Source: Planctomycetota bacterium
Lineage (GTDB): Bacteria > Planctomycetota > Planctomycetia > Planctomycetales > Planctomycetaceae
Direction: 5' to 3'
Assembly: GCA_018242525.1 (NCBI GenBank)
Contig: JAFEBS010000015.1
Span: 61,203-125,202, forward strand
DNA: 64,000 nucleotides
The position numbers and the translations under genes were made by a program. A model generated the notes under the pieces. That model worked only from the letters and a program-made list of their open reading frames with translations. It was not told where the DNA came from and made no database searches. Of this stretch, positions 29,401 through 37,466 are shown one piece after another (within the stretch, counting starts at the first letter, position 1; each line of letters opens with the position of its first letter).

Positions 29401-29500
29401 GGATCAAGGCCGAGTAAACTCCCAATGCCCCCATGATGCCGATCAGGACCAGTACCAGCATCCGGTTTTTCAGTGAGATTTCGATCAGGTGAGCGAGCAT
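26417..29500 (-). CDS. RND-family heavy-metal efflux pump (CzcA/CusA type)
   Basis: A 1027-residue inner-membrane proton-driven exporter. The typical RND layout is clear: helix 1 (MLVLVLIGIMGALGVYSALI), the periplasmic domain start VPDLTNVQIQIVT, a helix cluster around residues 335-530, a second periplasmic loop and a final cluster at about 860-1015. The HME signature AIDFGLIVDSSVIMVENC carries the Asp, Asp and Glu of the proton relay known from CzcA. It would move divalent or monovalent metal ions out of the periplasm with the adaptor encoded just upstream. No outer-membrane channel gene follows; the coupled downstream gene is a kinase-like protein. Confidence 0.93.
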   Translation of the reverse strand: MLAHLIEISLKNRMLVLVLIGIMGALGVYSALILPIDAVPDLTNVQIQIVTDAGALSPLEVEQYVTYPVEMTMSGLPNVEEIRSISRLGISLVTVVFHEGTDIYRARQLVQERLADAAEKIPPGYGTPRLNPLTTALGEILQFQVTADHLTSMELRTILEWQISPRLRQVPGVTEVNSHGGYYKSYQVRPDPDRLASFEVSLTEVFAALESNNSTAGGGYVEHHDEQRFIRGQALLTSVDDIQNVVIRAARNGTPVLIRDVADVSIEPMTRQGAVTRDGKGEAVTGMVMMLFGANSREVVHAAKARLEEINETLPQGVKIEVIYDRADLIERTLHTVEKNLLEGGILVIIVLLIMLGSLRAGIIVALAIPLSMLFAANMMWLTGVSASLMSLGAIDFGLIVDSSVIMVENCVRRISLNRDGRPHDDVIRDAAVEVRKPTMFGELIVAIVYVPLLALQGSEGKLFRPMALTVLFALAGSLVLSLTLMPALASLALPKKMEEKEIWLIRMLHRIYHPMVHRVVAHPIITVSIAFAVFACSVPVALQLGAEFMPRLDEGDLLIELNRLPSATLEDAIPMGKQVESLMLTLPEVKTAFCKTGRPEIANDIMGVQQTDLWVLLKPHEQWPKHKSRDELIKEMKKLLSDNVPGVIFGFTQPIEMRVDELVAGVKADVAVLLYGEDLATIAHLGKKIERILHTIPGSADVKAEHQADLPTVRIEVRPDALARYGIDAARVMETVAALGGRRAGLVFDGKMRFPITVRIPLAWRADVSRLEQIPVSAADGRQIPLGELASVIVEETPPSIEHEATRRRTYISSNVRGRDVASFVQEAQRRLAREVPLPAGYEIKWGGDFENLQSASLRLALVTPVVLLLIFLLLHTTFHSSRLAALIFTAVPIAASGGVFALALRGMPFSISAGVGFIALFGVAVLNGLVWVSAAEHLREEGQTPRAAAEEAAMVRLRPVLMTAMVASLGFLPMALSTTAGAELQRPLASVVIGGLITSTLLTTLVLPTIYPWFAPPHKSVEDVA

Positions 29501-29570
29501 GTTGTCTCAGGAATCTTTGAAGGAAAACTGTGCGGGAAACGACGGACACAACTGGTCGCCCGGTCAGGAA

Positions 29571-30992
29571 TCATTCCTCGTCCGGTTCCGGTTCCAGCAG
29601 CAATTCGGACTTGAGCATGAACGTTCCCCCCACGGCGATCTTGTCACCCGGCTTCAGGCCGGACTTGATTTCGACCCACGGATCGACACTCAGTCCCAGC
29701 GTGACATCCCGGGGGACGTATTCGCTGGCCCCCGTGACCACGAATACAAACACTCGCCCTTCGTGCCTGACAACGGCGGAATCCGGCACGGCCAGGCATT
29801 CACTGGCAGGCCCATCGGGCAGCAGGACCCGGACAAACATTCCCGGCTTCAGCAGGGAATTGTCGTTCTGAATATCTGCGACCAGCGGCGTCGCGCGGGT
29901 CTCCTGGTTGACGGTCCGGCCGATGAACGCGATTTTCGCATTCAATGTGGTGTTTGGCAGGGCGGGCGATTGAACCTGGATCGTCTGTCCGGCGACAAGT
30001 GTCAGGGCGGACCAGTCCTTGTCGCGAATGTCCGCCTTCACCCACAGTCGAGTTGTATCCGCCAGCAGAACAATATCTTCCCCCTGTGTCACCCGTTCCG
30101 AGGCGGCGACATACAGTTCCTCAACCGTGGCGGCGAACGGAGCGACGACCGGCCAGGTACTCAGGTCTTCCTCCTTGGAAAGGTCGCCAATCTGATCGGT
30201 GTCCTGACCTGTCAAAAACGTCAATCGCTGTCGCGCCACGGCCAGGCGGCGCGAGTTGTCATCGTAGGCGGCTTCCGCCTTGCCCACCTTCTGCCTGGCA
30301 TCAAACGTGGCGAGTTCGCAGGCGGCACGGAATGTCGCCGCGGCCGAATCACGAGCGGTGGCCTGTTCGAGTATCTGCCGTTCGCTGAGCACCCCGCCCG
30401 TCAAACCCTTGAAGTTCGCGCTGATCGCTTCGGCCGTGCGAAACTTGGAATAGGTCGAAAAAATGTCCCGTCGGTAATCTCCCAGGACACGATCATCGAA
30501 CTCCTTTTCCAGAGCCGCAACGTCCTGCGGTCGTTTCAGACGTGACAGCAGGTCCTCCAGACTCGATTGGACGGATCGCCACCAGTCTCGATCACGACGA
30601 GCCAACTCCAGTTCGGCCTCCTGCAGCAGGACGTCGGAACGTCGTTCGCCCAGTTCGGGACTGTTCACAACCGCCAGCAACTGACCGGCTTCCACGTGAT
30701 CGCCCACAATCACGGCAATCTTGTGAACCAGCCCACCCGCCGGGGACTTGACCGACACATGTCGGGTTCCGTTGTATTCGATGTGTCCGGGCACCGTCCG
30801 GATCGGTTGCAGGTTCCGCAGTTGGGCGGTTCCAACTTCGATGGCTGCTTCGGCAGCCTTCGCTGCGGTGAGCACCACCTTGTCCTTGACCGGCTTTGCC
30901 GGCTTGGATTCTTCGTCGTGTCCACAGCCAATGGTCAAGAGACAGACCAAAACCAGGACCAGCCACAGTTGCTTCTGCATGATGACATCCAT
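29571..30992 (-). CDS. RND efflux periplasmic adaptor (membrane fusion lipoprotein)
   Basis: A 473-residue HlyD/CusB-type adaptor that links the RND pump to the outer membrane. The N-terminus is a lipoprotein signal (VLVCLLTIGCG, with Cys at about 23). A barrel-sandwich/lipoyl half motif reads GGLVHKIAVIVGDHVEAGQL and pairs with a later APFAATVEELYVAASERVTQGED. A long alpha-hairpin lies between them (about 130-260). The membrane-proximal domain ends DPWVEIKSGLKPGDKIAVGG. It lies 70 bases upstream of the pump gene on the same strand. Start is either ATG 30992 or 30980; both precede the lipobox. Confidence 0.9.
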   Translation of the reverse strand: MDVIMQKQLWLVLVLVCLLTIGCGHDEESKPAKPVKDKVVLTAAKAAEAAIEVGTAQLRNLQPIRTVPGHIEYNGTRHVSVKSPAGGLVHKIAVIVGDHVEAGQLLAVVNSPELGERRSDVLLQEAELELARRDRDWWRSVQSSLEDLLSRLKRPQDVAALEKEFDDRVLGDYRRDIFSTYSKFRTAEAISANFKGLTGGVLSERQILEQATARDSAAATFRAACELATFDARQKVGKAEAAYDDNSRRLAVARQRLTFLTGQDTDQIGDLSKEEDLSTWPVVAPFAATVEELYVAASERVTQGEDIVLLADTTRLWVKADIRDKDWSALTLVAGQTIQVQSPALPNTTLNAKIAFIGRTVNQETRATPLVADIQNDNSLLKPGMFVRVLLPDGPASECLAVPDSAVVRHEGRVFVFVVTGASEYVPRDVTLGLSVDPWVEIKSGLKPGDKIAVGGTFMLKSELLLEPEPDEE

Positions 30993-31141
30993 CTTTGTGG
31001 CGAGTGAAACCCGCACGTGTTGACGGCGCTGAAGAGCCGATGAATCGTGGTGGAATTTGACGCGAATCGACGCGCAAAGCCCCGGAAGGGCGCGTTGGCC
31101 GAAAGAATGACAGGCGGAAGCCTGTCCCACGGTCCGTGAGA

Positions 31142-31630
31142 TCAGCAGCGCGCCACGCGCAGCAGCGTTCTCAAACGGACGGAGCCGAGATATGTGTCAA
31201 GAAACTTTGTGCCCGTCACGACCCGAACGACCGGATTGGACAAGACAGAATCGTCGATTGTCCAGTCCGTTGCGGCCCAGGAGCAGACCTCCTGCAAAAC
31301 TTGAGTCACCTGCTGCGACTGCGTCAGCGTCTGTTCGTCGTGTGAGCTGCAGGGACAACGTCCATCCGAAGAATCTTCACCAGGATGGCTGACCGGCGGC
31401 AGGACCAGATGCCAATGCCAACCAAAATCGACGTGAGAATTGATCGCGACGTCCGGGTGATAGTCCACAAGATGGTCGACGAACGTTTCCACCGTTGCCA
31501 GATCATCGATGTCAGTGCCATGGGCGTGCAACATCGGCAACGGTGCATGCCACAGGGATACAATCAGCGCCAACCGTCCCAGTAGAGACAGCCATCGCCG
31601 CATTGAATTCACTCGTGCACGAAACCGCAT
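31142..31630 (-). CDS. Small exported His/Cys-rich protein, first gene of the efflux operon
   Basis: A 162-residue protein with a signal peptide (LSLLGRLALIVSLWHAPLP, cleaved near MLHAHG). The mature part is rich in potential metal ligands: HAHGTDIDD, HVDFGWHWHL, HPGEDSSDGRCPCSSHDE. It is not a family I can name. Its position before the metal efflux adaptor and the ligand-rich sequence suggest a periplasmic metal-binding or sensing accessory; this is inference. The ATG at 31630 follows GGAGAT; further in-frame ATG at 31603 is possible. Confidence 0.6.
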   Translation of the reverse strand: MRFRARVNSMRRWLSLLGRLALIVSLWHAPLPMLHAHGTDIDDLATVETFVDHLVDYHPDVAINSHVDFGWHWHLVLPPVSHPGEDSSDGRCPCSSHDEQTLTQSQQVTQVLQEVCSWAATDWTIDDSVLSNPVVRVVTGTKFLDTYLGSVRLRTLLRVARC

Positions 31631-31694
31631 CAAAGATCTCCGCTGATACCAATGTACCCCATGGCCGGGACGAGTCAAGACCTTGCAAGTTTTG

Positions 31695-32438
31695 CTATTT
31701 CGCGGAGATCGCCTGCTGCAACGGTCGCAGAACCTGATCGATCACATGGCGCTCAAGCAATTGCTCGGCTGTGGATCGCAACTGCAAGAACGTCGCTTCG
31801 TAGGACATGTCGGATTCCAGGCTGCCGTACTGGCGAACCGTGAAGAAGACGACTATTGGTTCCTCAGGGAATTCGCCCCTTCGCACCTGGTAGGCGTTGG
31901 TACGGGTCTCAATCGTCAGCCGTGCCTGTCGACGGCAGGAATCATCCAGGGCGATGGTCATCGTGGGTTCGTAATTGAGCATCTTCATGCCGGGGACTTC
32001 CAGCATCCCTTCCATCGCCGGACTGACCCCCAGAGCCTCGGCCACCAGTTCGTCATGATTGCCACGGTAGGCGAATTCGAAGCCCATCATGTAGTCCAGC
32101 GCTTCGCAATCCAGCGGGCTGACCGACAGCATGAAGGGGACCAGATCCAGGATCAGGGAATGTTGATCAACGGCCGAATCGACGTCGTCCGGATTGATCT
32201 GGCCACTGCAGATCCGGCGTGGTTCCAGGGTGACCCAGCGCTGGTGCCCCAGGTCCTTGTCCTCTTCCAGCACAAAATCCCCGTTGTCGCGAGTGTAGAA
32301 GTTGCGCATCGTCGGATACTTCTTCTGGACCCGCTCGAAGAAACCCAGGATCGTTTCACGCCCCGCCGGAAGTTGCATCTCTGTATTCAGGGTCATGTTG
32401 ACGTAAAAGTCGTCAGACAGGAATGCATACGGATTCAT
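31695..32438 (-). CDS. Conserved hypothetical protein
   Basis: A 247-residue soluble protein with no signal peptide or membrane helix. It contains YTRDNGDFVLEEDKDLGHQR, a central Asp/Glu-rich part, and the C-terminal segment YEATFLQLRSTAEQLLERHV. I do not recognise the family. The start at 32438 is well supported by GGAGGA; the longer frame to 32729 runs through non-coding sequence. It lies upstream of the efflux operon (65 bases) and may be co-transcribed. Confidence 0.6.
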   Translation of the reverse strand: MNPYAFLSDDFYVNMTLNTEMQLPAGRETILGFFERVQKKYPTMRNFYTRDNGDFVLEEDKDLGHQRWVTLEPRRICSGQINPDDVDSAVDQHSLILDLVPFMLSVSPLDCEALDYMMGFEFAYRGNHDELVAEALGVSPAMEGMLEVPGMKMLNYEPTMTIALDDSCRRQARLTIETRTNAYQVRRGEFPEEPIVVFFTVRQYGSLESDMSYEATFLQLRSTAEQLLERHVIDQVLRPLQQAISAK

Positions 32439-32711
32439 GTCAGCTATTCCTCCAGAAACGAAAACGTGCCGGAATGCGAGCGAGGCCTGCGATCGACGAC
32501 TTCGCCCATTCGGCACATCATTCCAGCCTCCAAGTTGTTCCGCAGACGCGGTCCAATCCGCAAATTGTGCCCACGCGGCTATTCTCATCAGAACTGGTTG
32601 ATGCCAGTTGAGTGAGGACCACCCGTGGATTGCAGCCCGGATTCGGAGTTCGCAAACTACAGTGGGGATTGTATAGGTCAACCCAGTGGCGGTCAAAGAA
32701 GGGGTTTCACC

Positions 32712-33275
32712 TTGAAAAGCTCGATCCATTCAAAACCAGTCAGTTTTCGGGGTGAATCCGAAGATAACATCCGTATTTTCCCCACGGAAATCGGCTGGAT
32801 GGGAATTGTGGGTTCTGCCAACCTGGTCCGGTCGGTCCTGGTCGGCCATCCGTCGGCAGCGTCTGTCAGGAAGGCCATCAAACAGCGAAGCCAGACATCC
32901 GCTGCGGAATCCGACTGGCATCCGGAACTCCGGGAAGCCCTGCAGGATTATGCATTGGGGAAGCCGGTCGATTTCGCCGGCTTCCAATTGCAGCTTCCTC
33001 CCAGAACTCCGTTTCGGGATCTGGTCCTGGCGGCCACTCGCAGCCTGAATTACGGCGAAACGACGACATACGGAGAACTGGCCCGTCGCGTGGGCCACCC
33101 CGGTGCCGCTCGTGCCGTCGGAACGGTCATGTCGACCAATCGCTTCCCGATTGTCATCCCGTGCCATCGAGTTCTGGCGGCTGGCCACCGACTGGGGGGA
33201 TACACTTCTCCCGCTGGCACGGATTTGAAGCAGCGATTGCTGCAGATGGAAAACGCCATTGTTGTTGGTTCGTAG
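32712..33275 (+). CDS. Methylated-DNA--protein-cysteine S-methyltransferase (Ogt type)
   Basis: A 187-residue DNA repair protein that removes alkyl groups from O6-guanine onto its own cysteine. The active site IPCHRVL is present, followed by GGYTSPAGTDLKQRLLQME. The helix-turn-helix segment GELARRVGHPGAARAVGTVM precedes it. The N-terminal domain is the short ribonuclease-H-like form (IFPTEIGWMGIVGSA). No ATG lies upstream of that domain in frame. TTG at 32712, seven bases after AAGAAGGGG, is the best start; GTG at 32625 is the alternative. Confidence 0.87.
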   Translation: MKSSIHSKPVSFRGESEDNIRIFPTEIGWMGIVGSANLVRSVLVGHPSAASVRKAIKQRSQTSAAESDWHPELREALQDYALGKPVDFAGFQLQLPPRTPFRDLVLAATRSLNYGETTTYGELARRVGHPGAARAVGTVMSTNRFPIVIPCHRVLAAGHRLGGYTSPAGTDLKQRLLQMENAIVVGS

Positions 33276-33301
33276 ATTGCTCCTGTCGAAGTTGGAATGG
33301 C

Positions 33302-33574
33302 ATGTCCCGAATCCTGTTTAATCTGACAGCAATGGCAACGATGGCGTTCGTCGTCACCATTCTGTCGTCGGTGGCGCTGCTGCTGGGCGATCCCGACGCT
33401 CCGGTCAATACGTGGTTCAACACGCATGGAACAACCGTGCTGCTGATTGAGGTCGGGGCAATCGTGGTCTTGGGAATGGCGGCGATGACCGCGGATCGCC
33501 GAGAAACATTACGGAAGTCAACCGCATCAGCGACGGAATCTGCAGACGAACCCGGTTCGAACACCACCTTGTGA
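33302..33574 (+). CDS. Small membrane protein
   Basis: A 90-residue protein with two hydrophobic helices (about 8-29 and 45-64) joined by a short loop and a hydrophilic Ser/Thr/Glu-rich tail. No family recognised. It starts 27 bases after the alkyltransferase and overlaps the open frame of the carboxypeptidase region, so it may be part of one transcript. Function unknown. Confidence 0.55.
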   Translation: MSRILFNLTAMATMAFVVTILSSVALLLGDPDAPVNTWFNTHGTTVLLIEVGAIVVLGMAAMTADRRETLRKSTASATESADEPGSNTTL

Positions 33575-33603
33575 TGACAGATCGCAGGCAACGAGATTCC
33601 AAT

Positions 33604-35172
33604 ATGAAACGATTCTTCCTGTGGCAACGTTTTGTGTGGTTGTTTTTCGTCGCGGTCATGGCATGGTCGCATCCCTCCGTCGCGAAGGAACCACTGGTCA
33701 AGGCGATTCACGAAGTTGTTCATCAACCTCATTACAAGTACGCTCACTGGGGGGCTTTGTTCGTGGACTTGAAGTCTGGCGATGTGGTTTTCGAGCACGC
33801 TCCCAGCAAACTGTTCGCTCCAGCATCCACAACAAAACTCTTCACGGTCGCGTGTGCCCTGGATGCCTTGGGAGCGGATCACCGATTTCAGACGCCCCTC
33901 GTCCGCCATGGGGAAATCAACGAGCAGGGGGAATTGATCGGCGACCTGATCCTGATCGCATCCGGCGACTTGAGCTTCGGGGGACGCACGACCTCCGATG
34001 GCAGGATTGCCTTTGCCAATTCGGACCATACGTATGCCAATGGCAATGCCGATGCCGAACTCACGTCCCCTGATCCTCTGGCCGGCTTGAACGATCTGGC
34101 GAAGCAGGTGGCCGCGTCCGGGATCAAGCGTGTCCGCGGCGACGTCTTGATCGATGATCGCCTGTTTGACAAGGCGGAATCGTCCGGCAGCGGACCCACG
34201 CATGTCACCCCCATCACAATCAATGACAATGTGGTCGACCTGCTGTTCGAACCGACGGAAGTGGGTCATCCGGCGAAGTTGACCATTCGACCACACACGG
34301 CATATCTGCATGTGGAGTCCAAGGTCACCACCGTCGAACATGGGAAGCCGCTGGCGACTTCGATCCAGGATCTGGGACATGGACGGATTTCGATTACGGG
34401 TACCATTCCGGCCGGACACAAGCCGCTCGTGCGGATCCATGAAGTCCATGACGCGACGGCGTTTGCCCGGACGTTGTTGATTGAAGCCCTGCATCGCGCC
34501 GGGGTCGGTGTGGATGCACCAACGGCGGCATCCACAACGTCCCGTCCCCTGCCATCCCCTGCCGAGGTGAAAGCCTTCCCTCGCGTTGCGGTGCACACGT
34601 CGCTCCCATTTTCGGAATCGGTGAAGTTGATTCTGAAAGTCAGCCACAATCTGCATGCCAGCACGCTGCCGCTGCTCGTGGCCCACAAGCACGGCGAGCG
34701 AACGCTGTCGGCAGGATTGAAGCGACAGCATGATTTCCTGAAACATGCCGGTGTCGACGTTGACACGATTTCTTTTGGTGGCGGTGCAGGAGGCGCACGG
34801 GGGGATTTTGTCACTCCGGACGCAACCGTGCAGTTGTTGCGTCACATGGCGAAACGGCAGGACTTTCCTGTTTACCACGATGCACTGCCGCGTCTGGGAG
34901 TCGACGGCACGCTTTCCAAAAATGTCCCGCACGACAGCCCCGCTCGTGACAAGGTCCAGGCCAAAACCGGCACGCTGTATTCAGACAACACCATGAATGG
35001 ATCGACGCTCATGACCAGCAAGGCCCTGGCGGGCTACCTGACCACCGCCAGCGGACGCCATCTGGCCTTTGCCCTGTTCGTGAACAACGCCCACATCCGA
35101 GACGGAGTCACAACGAAGACATTTGGCGACGATCTGGGCAAGATCTGCGAAATCGTGTTGACGCATGAGTAA
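33604..35172 (+). CDS. dacB: D-alanyl-D-alanine carboxypeptidase/endopeptidase, PBP4 (S13) family
   Basis: A 522-residue exported peptidoglycan hydrolase. Signal peptide about 1-28 (ending SVAKEP). The three penicillin-binding motifs are present: STTK with nucleophile Ser75 and Lys78 in FAPASTTKLF, SHN in KVSHNLHAST, and KTG in AKTGTLYSDN. The family insertion between the first and second motifs (about 100-300) is retained. It trims D-Ala from pentapeptides or cleaves cross-links in the periplasm. Its presence fits recent findings that planctomycetes have peptidoglycan. A terminator-like hairpin lies about 210 bases downstream. Confidence 0.9.
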   Translation: MKRFFLWQRFVWLFFVAVMAWSHPSVAKEPLVKAIHEVVHQPHYKYAHWGALFVDLKSGDVVFEHAPSKLFAPASTTKLFTVACALDALGADHRFQTPLVRHGEINEQGELIGDLILIASGDLSFGGRTTSDGRIAFANSDHTYANGNADAELTSPDPLAGLNDLAKQVAASGIKRVRGDVLIDDRLFDKAESSGSGPTHVTPITINDNVVDLLFEPTEVGHPAKLTIRPHTAYLHVESKVTTVEHGKPLATSIQDLGHGRISITGTIPAGHKPLVRIHEVHDATAFARTLLIEALHRAGVGVDAPTAASTTSRPLPSPAEVKAFPRVAVHTSLPFSESVKLILKVSHNLHASTLPLLVAHKHGERTLSAGLKRQHDFLKHAGVDVDTISFGGGAGGARGDFVTPDATVQLLRHMAKRQDFPVYHDALPRLGVDGTLSKNVPHDSPARDKVQAKTGTLYSDNTMNGSTLMTSKALAGYLTTASGRHLAFALFVNNAHIRDGVTTKTFGDDLGKICEIVLTHE

Positions 35173-35189
35173 TAATCCGCTCAAAGGCG

Positions 35190-35380
35190 GAAAACTGCGG
35201 CGCCGCGCACCTGTACGATGCAATTGTCATTCAAGCGACATATTCAGGCACAGTCACCCTAAATCGGTTGAAGCGAAATACTTCACAAGAATCGGTCGAC
35301 AAGTCGCCGATACGCTACTACCGTGTGAATGCCGCATCTTCCCGGGATTACGTCCGGTCGGCGAAACCGGATGTTAAGGG
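35190..35380 (+). ncRNA. Possible structured RNA between dacB and its terminator
   Basis: The 210 bases between the dacB stop and a strong plus-strand terminator hold no gene but several short helices, for example CCGGT-CGGCGAA-ACCGG near 35354-35370. It could be a long 3' untranslated region or a small RNA. No Rfam family is recognised by eye. Confidence 0.22.
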
Positions 35381-35418
35381 CCCGCCTGGCAATCTATTGC
35401 CAGGCGGGTTTCTACTTT
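35381..35418 (+). terminator. Intrinsic terminator
   Basis: Perfect 12-base-pair stem: CCCGCCTGGCAA, loop TCTA, TTGCCAGGCGGG at 35381-35408, followed by TTTCTACTTT. It reads on the plus strand, after dacB. The stem could also stop leftward transcription from the facing SRPBCC gene, although that side lacks a T run. Confidence 0.85.
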
Positions 35419-35423
35419 GGCGA

Positions 35424-35885
35424 TCACGATTTCGCCTTCTGTTCAGCGCGCTGTCGGATCTTCTCCATCCAATGGCCCCAACCCTGGTCCACACCTTCGC
35501 GGTGCTGTTGTGTAATCAAACCGATGCCGCGATGGACGAATGCCAGTCGCGTCCCCGTTCCGGCGGTCGTGAAGCGATACTGCAGATGATTGAACGCCGG
35601 ATACGACATCATCAGCGGACCACAGATCTCCAGCAGCGAGGGAGGCTTGATGACTTGGACATGGCCCCAGAGATGCCCCGTCTGATTGCCCAGATCACGA
35701 TACCAGCGCCCGCCCGGCCTGGCTTCCAGTTGAAAGGGCATTGGGGTGCCGTCCATCATTTGCGCCGCCGGGCCCAGTTCCTCGAGCATCGCCTCAAAGG
35801 CGACCTCGATCGGCGCGGCGATGTCGACGGTCTTTTGAATTTCAAGCTGCTCGATCGATGACGGTGCCTGAGCCTGAGCGGTCAT
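35424..35885 (-). CDS. SRPBCC (AHSA1-like) domain protein
   Basis: A 153-residue START/Bet v1-like protein. Motifs: KTVDIAAPIEVAFEAMLEEL for the first strand and helices, RPGGRWYRDLGNQTGHLWGH for the central strands, and a long C-terminal helix GWGHWMEKIRQRAEQ. AHSA1-like SRPBCC proteins bind hydrophobic ligands. It lies 59 bases after the ArsR-type regulator on the same strand, a very common two-gene unit in which the regulator controls both. Ligand unknown. Confidence 0.85.
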   Translation of the reverse strand: MTAQAQAPSSIEQLEIQKTVDIAAPIEVAFEAMLEELGPAAQMMDGTPMPFQLEARPGGRWYRDLGNQTGHLWGHVQVIKPPSLLEICGPLMMSYPAFNHLQYRFTTAGTGTRLAFVHRGIGLITQQHREGVDQGWGHWMEKIRQRAEQKAKS

Positions 35886-35944
35886 GGATTCTCCTTCGCG
35901 ACAGACGATTGGGAAATTGATGTGAGATTTGCCAAGTCATAAAG

Positions 35945-36322
35945 TCAGACCGGTTCGACCCCAGTGCCGGGTAGATCCGGTTGCGTTTTCTGCTCGAGCG
36001 CACGTTTCTCGGCCCGCGCACGAATTCTGTCGAGCTGATGGTCCCAGTGCCGTTCGAACATTTTGACCCAATCATAGACGGACCGAAGTTGCTCGTGCTG
36101 GACTTCATACACGCGGCTCTGGCCTTGCTTGCTGACAGTGACCAGCCCCACTTCGCGTAACACCCCCAGATGTTTCGACACCGCCGGTTGCGGCAGTCCC
36201 AGGGCGAGGACAATCGCCCCGACTGCCAATTGCTTGTGCTGTGTCAGCAGTTCAATGATCTGTCGCCGTCGCGGTTCGGCGATGGCATTGAAGACGTCGG
36301 AGGTGGTCGGTGCTCGTGCCAT
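35945..36322 (-). CDS. ArsR-family transcriptional regulator
   Basis: A 125-residue winged-helix repressor. DVFNAIAEPRRRQIIELL starts the HTH domain; the recognition helix region reads LPQPAVSKHLGVLREVGLV; the wing is SRVYEVQ. There are no cysteine metal-binding motifs, so it is of the non-metal subgroup usually paired with SRPBCC proteins, as here. A perfect 20-bp palindrome lies 10 bases upstream of the start and is the probable operator for autoregulation. Confidence 0.9.
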   Translation of the reverse strand: MARAPTTSDVFNAIAEPRRRQIIELLTQHKQLAVGAIVLALGLPQPAVSKHLGVLREVGLVTVSKQGQSRVYEVQHEQLRSVYDWVKMFERHWDHQLDRIRARAEKRALEQKTQPDLPGTGVEPV

Positions 36323-36331
36323 ACGCGAATT

Positions 36332-36351
36332 ATATTCCCATATGGGAATAT
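36332..36351. promoter_or_regulatory. Perfect palindromic operator of the ArsR-type regulator
   Basis: ATATTCCCATATGGGAATAT is its own reverse complement over 20 bases and sits 10 bases upstream of the regulator start. ArsR proteins bind such imperfect or perfect inverted repeats as dimers and block their own promoter. It may also influence the leftward MBL gene's end region, but that gene is convergent here. Confidence 0.78.
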
Positions 36352-36411
36352 GTCAAGCCACGTTTTGCGTATTTCGATTTTGTGGTCCGAGCAACCGCGC
36401 GTCACGTGCAG

Positions 36412-37161
36412 TTACGCTAGCTCCGTTCGCAGTTCCAGTTCGAGGATCGCGGCAAGTTCTCGCAGCAATCCAGCACCATCGCCCCGATAGGCACTCCCAT
36501 GCTGACAGGCGAGCGTCGTGGGATTGAGCGATGCCAACCGCTCCAGAATCGTGGCTGTTCTGGTGGAGTGTGCGTAGTAATCCATCGGTTTACGCATCGC
36601 TTCGCTGGCCGTGAGGATTTCCGATTCGGTGACAGGAATTGTTTCCGCCCCGGCCTGGGTGAAAAGATCTCCGCACAGCAATGTGGCGGTCGTTCGGTCA
36701 AACAACACTCCACAGTCCCAGCCGTGCGGAACGTGCGGAGTATCAATCCACTGCCACGACTTCTGCCCCGTTGAAAACATCTCGCCATCGGCCAATCCGC
36801 GGCCTGGCCGGTCAGCAAGATCGTTGAGCGATGTCATGACGCTGACGTGACTGGCAAAAGGGACGGCGCGCGGTGCCGCAGCCAGAAAGTCATTCATTGC
36901 ACCCGCTTCATCTCCTTCAAAGTGAGAGTAGCCGATGTGACGCAGACGGTCGAGCGGAATAACCTTCGAAATCGCTTCGGACACATACGGAAACCACCGA
37001 CGCCAGCCCGTATGGAACACCATCGGCTCATCGTCAACGATCAAGTATTGACTGAGATTAAAACCACCGGGGATGGCCTCGATCCGCAGAGGAGTGTTGA
37101 TCCGGTAGATTCCAGCGGCAACCTCGTCAATTCGTGTGCCTGTGTGCGAATTTGTCAGCAT
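36412..37161 (-). CDS. MBL-fold protein of the oxygen-binding di-iron (ODP/flavodiiron-like) type
   Basis: A 249-residue metallo-beta-lactamase-fold protein. The metal site reads SHFEGDEAGA, the H-x-E-x-D variant typical of flavodiiron and ODP proteins rather than the HxHxDH of hydrolases. Later ligands are in PHVPHGWDCGVLFD, LLCGDLFTQ and ACQHGSAYRG. The flavodoxin domain of full flavodiiron proteins is absent. Such stand-alone proteins sense or reduce oxygen or NO. The ATG at 37161 follows GGAG; the TTG at 37182 is less likely. Order with tRNA-Lys suggests no operon. Confidence 0.8.
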   Translation of the reverse strand: MLTNSHTGTRIDEVAAGIYRINTPLRIEAIPGGFNLSQYLIVDDEPMVFHTGWRRWFPYVSEAISKVIPLDRLRHIGYSHFEGDEAGAMNDFLAAAPRAVPFASHVSVMTSLNDLADRPGRGLADGEMFSTGQKSWQWIDTPHVPHGWDCGVLFDRTTATLLCGDLFTQAGAETIPVTESEILTASEAMRKPMDYYAHSTRTATILERLASLNPTTLACQHGSAYRGDGAGLLRELAAILELELRTELA

Positions 37162-37220
37162 TTCTGGCTCCGATGAAGACAATCGGCTCTGTACTAGAAT
37201 GCAAGTCCGCGATGCTCGTG

Positions 37221-37248
37221 CTCAACTCCCCATGAAAGGGGAATTGAG
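37221..37248 (-). terminator. Hairpin after tRNA-Lys (possible terminator)
   Basis: CTCAACTCCCC, loop ATGAAA, GGGGAATTGAG: an 11-pair stem with one mismatch, located 36 bases beyond the tRNA 3' end in the direction of its transcription. There is no T run, so termination is uncertain. Confidence 0.4.
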
Positions 37249-37283
37249 TGTGACTGCAGTCAGCCGAGGGCTGATGAAGAAAC

Positions 37284-37356
<73 letters not shown>

Positions 37357-37409
37357 CAGTGGCTGTTTTCAGGGATTTTCTTGCAATTGCCGAAGGCCAA
37401 AGTAGAATC

Positions 37410-37441
37410 TGACACCAGCGATTGACACCCGCCGTGACACC
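37410..37441. repeat. Three direct TGACACC repeats before the integrase
   Basis: TGACACC occurs at 37410-37416, 37423-37429 and 37435-37441, spaced 12-13 bases apart, just before the integrase start. Iterated short repeats beside an integrase gene often are arm-type binding sites of the recombinase; here that is inferred. Confidence 0.5.
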
Positions 37442-37466
37442 AGACAACTTTGGAGATCGGAAAAGC

